A stretch of DNA of 64,000 bases from NCBI RefSeq assembly GCF_002135235.1, contig NZ_NEGB01000005.1:124001-188000 (forward strand), written 5' to 3'. This document shows, in pieces, positions 58,435 to 64,000 of this stretch. Position 1 is the first letter of the stretch. Every line of letters begins with the position of its first letter. This DNA comes from Acinetobacter silvestris (lineage in GTDB: Bacteria; Pseudomonadota; Gammaproteobacteria; Pseudomonadales; Moraxellaceae). The notes beneath the pieces are model-generated. The model was not told the DNA's origin and made no database searches. It was given only the letters and a program-made list of their open reading frames with translations. Position numbers and translations under genes: made by a program.

Positions 58435-59042
58435 TGACTGATTGCAAAGTGAATAATCCAAAAATAATTTTGGCATCATCAAGCCGAACCCGTCAGGATT
58501 TAATGAACCGTTTAGGTTTGAAATATCATTGTATTTCACCTGAAATTGATGAATCTCCTCGTGGTGAAACTCATGCAGATGATTTAGCTAAAAGATTGGC
58601 TTTTGAAAAAGCATATTTAATAGCTCAAGATCATCCCAATGCCATTGTTATAGGTTCTGACCAAGTTGCTTGGCGTGAACATATGCCACATGAATTTATT
58701 GGTAAACCCCTGACAATTGAAAATGCCATTCTACAATTACAAGCCAATTCAGGTCAGAATGTGTATTTCAGCACTGCTTTGAGTGTACAGCATCTTGCTT
58801 CAGGTTTTGAGCAGACTTTAATCGAGCATTATCACGTCAAATTCAGAGATTTAACTTTAGCTGAAATTGAACGTTATATTGAGATTGATCAACCTTTACA
58901 TTGTGCCGGTAGCTTTAAATGTGAAAGCTTAGGCATCAGCTTATTTGAGCACATGATTGGTCAAGATCAAACCACGTTAATGGGTATGCCAATGATTCAA
59001 TTGTGTCATATTTTACGCCAACTCGAAATTCAACTCCCTTAA
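58434..59042 (+). CDS. Maf-like nucleotide pyrophosphatase (YceF subgroup)
   Basis: 202 residues from the ATG at 58434. Maf proteins hydrolyse non-canonical nucleoside triphosphates. IILASSSRTRQDLMNRLG holds the SxxR motif, then IGSDQVAW and the catalytic-loop GSFKCESLGISLF. These fit the YceF (m7GTP pyrophosphatase) subgroup. The link to DUF2237 suggests shared expression. Confidence 0.9.
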   Translation: MTDCKVNNPKIILASSSRTRQDLMNRLGLKYHCISPEIDESPRGETHADDLAKRLAFEKAYLIAQDHPNAIVIGSDQVAWREHMPHEFIGKPLTIENAILQLQANSGQNVYFSTALSVQHLASGFEQTLIEHYHVKFRDLTLAEIERYIEIDQPLHCAGSFKCESLGISLFEHMIGQDQTTLMGMPMIQLCHILRQLEIQLP

Positions 59043-59089
59043 ATTTAGTGTTTGCATTAAATTAACCCAAATTTACTTAGGCTATTTCC

Positions 59090-60256
59090 ATGTCCCAACC
59101 TATCGACGTTTTAGGCGGTATTACCGCAGAGCAATTCCTTTCAGAATACTGGCAAAAAAAACCATTATTGGTTCGCAATGCACTACCTGAGATCGCCAAT
59201 ATTTTAGAACCTAATGATGTTATGGAGTTGGCACTCGATGAAAATGTCACAGCCCGTTTAATTAAACAAAAAGATAAAGACCCAAATCAGTGGACTGTTA
59301 AAACATCACCACTAATTAAAGGTGATTTCCAAAAAATGCCAAAACTATGGACATTACTGGTTCAAGCGATTGATCATTATTCTTTTGATCTAGCTGAAAT
59401 GTGGAAAAAATTTCCTTTTATTCCACAATGGCGCCGTGACGATATTATGGTGTCTTATGCCCCTAAAGGTGGCTCAGTCGGTAAACATTTCGATTTTTAC
59501 GATGTCTTTCTAGTGCAAGGTTATGGACACCGTCGTTGGCAGTTGGGGCAAATGTGCGATGCTGACACTGATTTTATTGCAGGACAGCCTTTAAAATTAC
59601 TCCCTGAAATAGATGTAAATTTTGATGAAGTTTTGGCACCTGGCGATTTTCTCTATGTGCCACCAGGGTTATCACATTATGGTGTTGCTGAAGATGATTG
59701 CCTAACCTACTCATTAGGTTTCCGCATGCCAAACATTTCTGACATGATGGATCGTGTCAGCGAAAAATTTGCTACAAATACAATACTTCGTAACCCACTA
59801 TTGGACATTGCCCGCACCAACCCAACTCAAGTTGGTGAAATGACTCCCCAAGAATTAAGCTATTTAAAAGCTGAATTACTTGCTCACCTACAAGATTCTA
59901 GCATTTTAGATGATGCTATTATGAGTTTAATGGCTGAATCAAAGTATCCAGAAAATATTCCTGAAGTAGATGAAATTGGGACAGGCGATTTAGAAGCAGC
60001 ACTAGATCAAGGCTATTTATTAATGCTAGAACCTGCTTCGCGCTTACTGTATACCGAACAGGAACATGAATTATTGTTTTGGGCAAATGGTGAGGCGATT
60101 TGTATTTCTAAAGCATTTACACCAATTTTAAAAGCAATTGCAGACGGCCAGGCGATCTTGCTGGATGCTAAACTAGCAAACGAAGACATTCTTGAAGATA
60201 TTGCTCATCTACTCAATGAATCTATTTTAATGCTATTACCACCAGTAGAAGAATAG
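59090..60256 (+). CDS. roxA: JmjC ribosomal oxygenase, RoxA/YcfD-like
   Basis: Fe(II)/2-oxoglutarate oxygenase that, by analogy with E. coli YcfD, hydroxylates Arg81 of ribosomal protein uL16. 388 residues. JmjC iron site: GKHFDFYDVF (His and Asp near 133-135) and the distal His in PPGLSHYG. N-terminal FLSEYWQKKPLLVR is typical. A C-terminal winged-helix-like part follows. Close to maf, 47 bp apart. Confidence 0.92.
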   Translation: MSQPIDVLGGITAEQFLSEYWQKKPLLVRNALPEIANILEPNDVMELALDENVTARLIKQKDKDPNQWTVKTSPLIKGDFQKMPKLWTLLVQAIDHYSFDLAEMWKKFPFIPQWRRDDIMVSYAPKGGSVGKHFDFYDVFLVQGYGHRRWQLGQMCDADTDFIAGQPLKLLPEIDVNFDEVLAPGDFLYVPPGLSHYGVAEDDCLTYSLGFRMPNISDMMDRVSEKFATNTILRNPLLDIARTNPTQVGEMTPQELSYLKAELLAHLQDSSILDDAIMSLMAESKYPENIPEVDEIGTGDLEAALDQGYLLMLEPASRLLYTEQEHELLFWANGEAICISKAFTPILKAIADGQAILLDAKLANEDILEDIAHLLNESILMLLPPVEE

Positions 60257-60443
60257 TTCCATCAGATTCGAATGATCTAAATTCTAATTTGGATCATTCG
60301 AATCTTCTTAATATAAAAAATCAGTCTTCAATTTTGCATAATTAAAAACAATTCTCAATACCAACAAATCATTACTTGAGCTTACTCAGCATTATTGGCA
60401 ACGTAAGTTTATATATTTTAATTCATTGGAAAATCACACAACA

Positions 60444-62114
60444 ATGGCCAGCCCCTCTCAAGCAGTCAGAAGTCGACTTTTAAATACTTTTTTTTCAAGA
60501 TTCTCCATTTGGTTCACTTGTATTTTTATCGCAATTTATTTGACATGGATTATTTTCTTTACTGAATCCCATTTTATTTATTATTTTTTTTCCGACACTA
60601 TCTTAAATCTTATTTGGCTCATTAGCACCTTACTCAGCTTAGTCGGTTTATTCGATGTCTTACAAAATAAACATGCCATTCTAAGAAATTATCCGATTAT
60701 GGGACATTTCCGTTTTTTCTTTGAAAGTTTTCGTCCTGAAATTCGCCAGTATTTCATTGAATCAGATAACGATGCCTTACCTTTCTCTCGTTCACAACGG
60801 AGTTTGGTTTATCAACGCGCAAAGAATGAAAATGCTGATAAACCTTTTGGATCAATTATTGATGTCTATCAAGAAGATTACCGCTTTTTGACACATTCCT
60901 TATCTCCATGTGCACCTGCTGACATTAAAACATTCCGTATTCATATTGGAAATGAACAATGTGCTCAACCTTATAGCGCCTCAATTATGAATATTTCAGC
61001 AATGAGCTTTGGGAGCTTAAGCGCTAATGCGATTCTTGCACTGAATAAAGGTGCAGAAATGGGAGGCTTTTACCATGACACAGGTGAAGGCAGTTTAAGC
61101 CCATATCACTTAGAAAATAATGGTGATATCGTTTGGGAGATTGGTAGTGGTTATTTTGGTTGTCGAACTTTAGATGGACAATTTGATCCAGACAAGTTTG
61201 CTCAACAAGCAATTTTACCTCAAATTAAGATGATTGAAATTAAGCTTTCCCAAGGTGCTAAACCTGGTCATGGTGGTATTTTACCTAAAAATAAAATCAG
61301 CGATGAAATTGCACAAATACGCGGTGTGAGCCAAGATGAAGATTGTGTTTCTCCAGCGAAACATTCTGCTTTTACTACTCCCATAGAAATGATGCAGTTT
61401 ATTCAAAAATTACGAGATCTTTCTGAAGGAAAACCGGTCGGTTTTAAACTCTGTATCGGACAGCCTTGGCAATTTATGAGCATTGTCAAAGCAATGTTAG
61501 ATACTCAAATCTTTCCTGATTTTATCGTTATCGATGGTTCTGAAGGTGGAACAGGTGCAGCGCCTATTGAGCTTATTGACCACATGGGTACGCCATTACG
61601 TGAAGGTTTATTATTTGTGCATAATACACTCGTAGGCGCAGGTCTTCGAGATAAAATAAAAGTCGGTGCAAGTGGTAAAATCATTAGTGCTTTTGATATT
61701 GCCAGTACTATGGCCATTGGCGCAGATTGGGTCAATTCTGCACGTGGATTCATGTTTGCAGTTGGTTGTATTCAAGCGCAAAGTTGTCACACCAATCAAT
61801 GTCCAGTCGGTGTTGCCACACAAGATAAAGAGCGCCAAAAAGCCATTGATATACCGACCAAAGCAGATCGGGTTTTTAATTTTCAAAAAAACACCTTAAA
61901 AGCACTGGCTGAAATGATAGCAGCAGCAGGTTTACAACACCCTGCTGAGATCAAAGCCCATCATTTAGCCCAACGCATTAATGACCGAGAAATTAAAAAT
62001 TATGCACAATTACACTTTTGGTTAAAAGATGGTGAACTACTCAATTGTGAACATAAAGATGAAGAAAATTTTTATTTTAGAATGTGGAATTTAGCTCAAT
62101 TAGATCGATTTTAA
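60444..62114 (+). CDS. FMN-binding glutamate synthase-family protein
   Basis: 556 residues from the ATG at 60444; a TTG 18 bp upstream is an alternative. Two N-terminal hydrophobic helices (about 20-70) precede a GltB-like FMN domain (NISAMSFGSLSANA, then the substrate region GAKPGHGGILP and DGSEGGTGAAP). The [3Fe-4S] cysteines are in CIQAQSCHTNQCPVG. It lacks the amidotransferase and N-terminal GltB domains, so it is not ordinary GOGAT. Membrane-tethered homologues are known but of unclear reaction. The 187 bp upstream hold no gene. Confidence 0.88.
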   Translation: MASPSQAVRSRLLNTFFSRFSIWFTCIFIAIYLTWIIFFTESHFIYYFFSDTILNLIWLISTLLSLVGLFDVLQNKHAILRNYPIMGHFRFFFESFRPEIRQYFIESDNDALPFSRSQRSLVYQRAKNENADKPFGSIIDVYQEDYRFLTHSLSPCAPADIKTFRIHIGNEQCAQPYSASIMNISAMSFGSLSANAILALNKGAEMGGFYHDTGEGSLSPYHLENNGDIVWEIGSGYFGCRTLDGQFDPDKFAQQAILPQIKMIEIKLSQGAKPGHGGILPKNKISDEIAQIRGVSQDEDCVSPAKHSAFTTPIEMMQFIQKLRDLSEGKPVGFKLCIGQPWQFMSIVKAMLDTQIFPDFIVIDGSEGGTGAAPIELIDHMGTPLREGLLFVHNTLVGAGLRDKIKVGASGKIISAFDIASTMAIGADWVNSARGFMFAVGCIQAQSCHTNQCPVGVATQDKERQKAIDIPTKADRVFNFQKNTLKALAEMIAAAGLQHPAEIKAHHLAQRINDREIKNYAQLHFWLKDGELLNCEHKDEENFYFRMWNLAQLDRF

Positions 62115-62129
62115 CTATCAGGAATGAAC

Positions 62130-62176
62130 ACTGGCAAGCTAAGATCACTTCAAGATGATATGGCTTGCCAGTCTTT
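62130..62176. terminator. Terminator with 10-bp stem
   Basis: ACTGGCAAGC (62130-62139) and GCTTGCCAGT (62163-62172) pair over a 23-nt loop, followed by TTTTATAAAA, between two convergent genes. Confidence 0.75.
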
Positions 62177-62229
62177 TATAAAAAAATTCACTTAATAATC
62201 TTCTTGAATTTTTAAATACAGATGATTTT

Positions 62230-63258
62230 TTAATAATAATCACCGCTGGATTGTGCATGGAGAAATGCAGGAATTAATCCAGTCAAAGCCGCACGTATAT
62301 CTGCCCGCTCATTAATCAATTGATGAGAACCCTCTTCTAACATCAACAACGTCTGTAATCTAAATTTACGACGAATAAAATCAATGTTGTAACGCCAATC
62401 CACAGTTTGATCTTGCGCACCTTGTGCTAACCATACCGGAATTCGACAAGGTGGATAATTTTCCATTTCTTGCATCCATTTTGACATTGCAAGAATCCAA
62501 TCCATTCCCATCATCCGAGGTTGTAATGGATCTTTTAAACGTACAAATCTTAAAAACTCAGGGTTATGGTTATTTCGTCTAAAATGGCGCGGTACTTCAC
62601 GCTTAATTCGACGAATAATCCCCAAACCAATAGAGTTATGCCACCATGCCGATTTGGCTGGGCGTACCAATGGAGACAATAAAAGTACGCGCTCCACAAT
62701 GGGATTTTCACGGCGCTGTGCATATTCCAATAAATGATGCATCCAGATTGCACCGCCTGTACTTTGCCCAATTCCTACCCACGGTTTAGGCAGTTGGTTT
62801 GCATTTTTAACATATTGATAGACTGCATGCAGAACGTCTTGATAATGGTCAAAACTTTGAATATTTGCAGGAGAACCATCGGTTAAACCATGGCCCGGTA
62901 AATCATATGTCAGAACACTAAAGCCCTGCTCTAAAAGTTCTTTGACGATGGGCTGATAAATTCCGCTATGTTCTAAATAACCATGCAATAGACAAACCGT
63001 GCCTTTACTTTTTTCAATTTTCGGCTGGAATACGTGTACATGCAATTTAAACAGCGGCATTTTGATATAGCCTTGCCAGTGCTCACAATTAAGTTGATCA
63101 AAACCATACAATCGGCAATAGGCTTGAATTTCTCGTGATGGAATAAATACTCGATTTAAATTTAAAGGTTCTAATAATTGTGGTGTTACATCCCGACTTG
63201 GTACGGGTAAATCAAGCTGCTTTAAAATAACTGGATTTAAAAAAGGAATATCTGACAT
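62230..63258 (-). CDS. Alpha/beta hydrolase, lysophospholipase-like
   Basis: 342 residues. The nucleophile is in GIGQSTGGA (about 168), the oxyanion-hole region in CLLHGYLEHSGIY (about 90), Asp in LAQGAQDQTVD, and catalytic His in LEEGSHQLINE. No signal peptide, so probably cytosolic or peripheral. Resembles monoglyceride lipases (Hydrolase_4). GGGAGG inside the preceding gene serves as RBS and the ATG directly follows its TAA. Confidence 0.87.
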   Translation of the reverse strand: MSDIPFLNPVILKQLDLPVPSRDVTPQLLEPLNLNRVFIPSREIQAYCRLYGFDQLNCEHWQGYIKMPLFKLHVHVFQPKIEKSKGTVCLLHGYLEHSGIYQPIVKELLEQGFSVLTYDLPGHGLTDGSPANIQSFDHYQDVLHAVYQYVKNANQLPKPWVGIGQSTGGAIWMHHLLEYAQRRENPIVERVLLLSPLVRPAKSAWWHNSIGLGIIRRIKREVPRHFRRNNHNPEFLRFVRLKDPLQPRMMGMDWILAMSKWMQEMENYPPCRIPVWLAQGAQDQTVDWRYNIDFIRRKFRLQTLLMLEEGSHQLINERADIRAALTGLIPAFLHAQSSGDYY

Positions 63259-64000
63259 TTATGGTACCTCCCTACAACCGCTGGTTCCAAAAAGTACATC
63301 ACGTATGGTCGCAAGCATTTCATAATTTGCTCTACGACTATGGTCATAATTCAATTTGCTTGGTTTCCATTCGGTTAATTGGGTCGGCATTGGTGCTTCA
63401 ACCGCAATTGTTTCGACACCGTTAAGAGCAAATAAACGCCGTGTTCTGGGCATATGATATCGATCAGTCACCAATAACACAGTCGGCGCGCCGCCTTTTT
63501 TTTGTAAAAGTAATGAACTAAATCTGGTGTTTTCACAGGTATTCATACTACTATTTTCTAATAAGTTGGCATCAACTCCACGCGCATTTAACCATTTTTG
63601 CATATAAGGTGCTTCCACACCACTCAATACGATCGGAAGCTTGGTTGCTTTTCGAATCTTTAACGTAGTTTCTAATCGTAATCTTGTATAGTCATTTACA
63701 ATAATATCTTTTTGATTTTTATCCAGTGTCAAACCACCACCTACGACAACAATGGCATAAGGTTGTGACAACGTCCGTTTTTTATCTTCATTTTGATTCT
63801 GTATTAATGCAATATCTTTATAAACTTGTTGATCTACAGATAACTGTTCAGCACTTTCAGCTATTTGATAGCTTTTTAAAAAATGCACATACTTATCCAT
63901 TAACGCTTTATCATCATCACTATTTTGCGTTAAAAGTTCAGCCACATCTATTTTAGCAAAAGTCGCTTGAACTTCCGATGTCGCATTTTCAGGCTTAAGC
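63259..64000 (-). CDS. YdcF/DUF218 (ElyC/SanA-like) protein, 5' end outside window
   Basis: The frame is open to the window edge on this strand, so the start lies beyond 64000; at least 247 codons are visible. DUF218 core: AIVVVGGGLT (about 85), PIVLSGVEAP, SMNTCENTRFSSLL, and LLVTDRYHMPRTRRLF, where conserved His and Arg residues sit. Members act in cell-envelope polysaccharide or peptidoglycan metabolism; the exact role is unknown. Its TAA abuts the start of the hydrolase gene. Confidence 0.88.
   Translation of the reverse strand, partial: LKPENATSEVQATFAKIDVAELLTQNSDDDKALMDKYVHFLKSYQIAESAEQLSVDQQVYKDIALIQNQNEDKKRTLSQPYAIVVVGGGLTLDKNQKDIIVNDYTRLRLETTLKIRKATKLPIVLSGVEAPYMQKWLNARGVDANLLENSSMNTCENTRFSSLLLQKKGGAPTVLLVTDRYHMPRTRRLFALNGVETIAVEAPMPTQLTEWKPSKLNYDHSRRANYEMLATIRDVLFGTSGCREVP

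Noticed and set aside
1-64000. Prophage, CRISPR array or genomic island
   Set aside because: No phage genes, spaced direct-repeat arrays, tRNA-flanked island or integrase are present; codon style looks uniform across the core genes.

Overview
The window is ordinary chromosome of a low-GC gammaproteobacterium. Gene content and protein style point to Acinetobacter (Moraxellaceae). The pointers are an isc operon without iscX, rpiA divergent from a long ilvA, an isolated lpxB, a cydP-cydA-cydB-cydX-ybgE operon, DUF6776 and DUF6231 proteins, and a PldA with a long N-terminal extension. I name no species. I see no rRNA, tRNA, CRISPR array, prophage or intact insertion sequence. Both ends cut a gene: iscS on the left lacks its N-terminus, and a YdcF-like gene on the right lacks its 5' end.

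Layout. 1-4690: iron-sulfur cluster assembly operon iscS-iscU-iscA-hscB-hscA-fdx, closed by a terminator. 4709-10361: membrane class III nucleotidyl cyclase, HIT protein and mfd, all on the minus strand. 10584-14165: hypothetical protein, DyP peroxidase, and a three-gene run of NAD(P)-binding protein, RraA-like protein and a double-GST protein. 14381-14687: rpsT. 14766-17825: a large lipoprotein metallopeptidase of M66 type with Pro-rich repeats and a lectin-like C-terminus. 17826-18581: gene-poor DNA with decayed fragments. 18582-23124: YidB-like, DUF6231 and DUF2797 proteins and a membrane-anchored tandem AAA+ ATPase. 23724-25415: TetR regulator and argF. 25552-30589: ynfA, clpS-clpA, a DUF6776 protein and argC. 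30711-35020: diguanylate cyclase, YgjP-like metallopeptidase, rpiA and ilvA. 35405-37418: two-gene K+ uptake system. 37464-41569: pldA and an M16 peptidase. 42043-44031: PfkB kinase, Rieske protein and YqiJ-like membrane protein. 44579-47945: cytochrome bd operon. 48142-49894: a GNAT gene broken by a stop codon, and lpxB. 50125-54165: TauE/SafE transporter, DAHP synthase, a DUF442 protein with a degenerate active site, ispF and a small secreted protein. 54218-57909: EamA transporter, fba, a small lipoprotein and pgk. 58051-64000: DUF2237, Maf, RoxA-like oxygenase, FMN-dependent glutamate-synthase-like protein, alpha/beta hydrolase and YdcF.

Most genes are housekeeping: Fe-S biogenesis, transcription-coupled repair, arginine, isoleucine, aromatic and isoprenoid synthesis, central carbon metabolism, proteolysis and respiration. 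The points that most deserve a second look are the M66-like lipoprotein, the Cdc48-like tandem AAA+ protein with its DUF neighbours (one of which looks like a zinc-ribbon plus GIY-YIG-like protein), the nonsense-broken GNAT gene, the pseudo-phosphatase, an untracked 44-residue ORF beside ilvA, and repeated upstream elements before the cyd operon and aroG.
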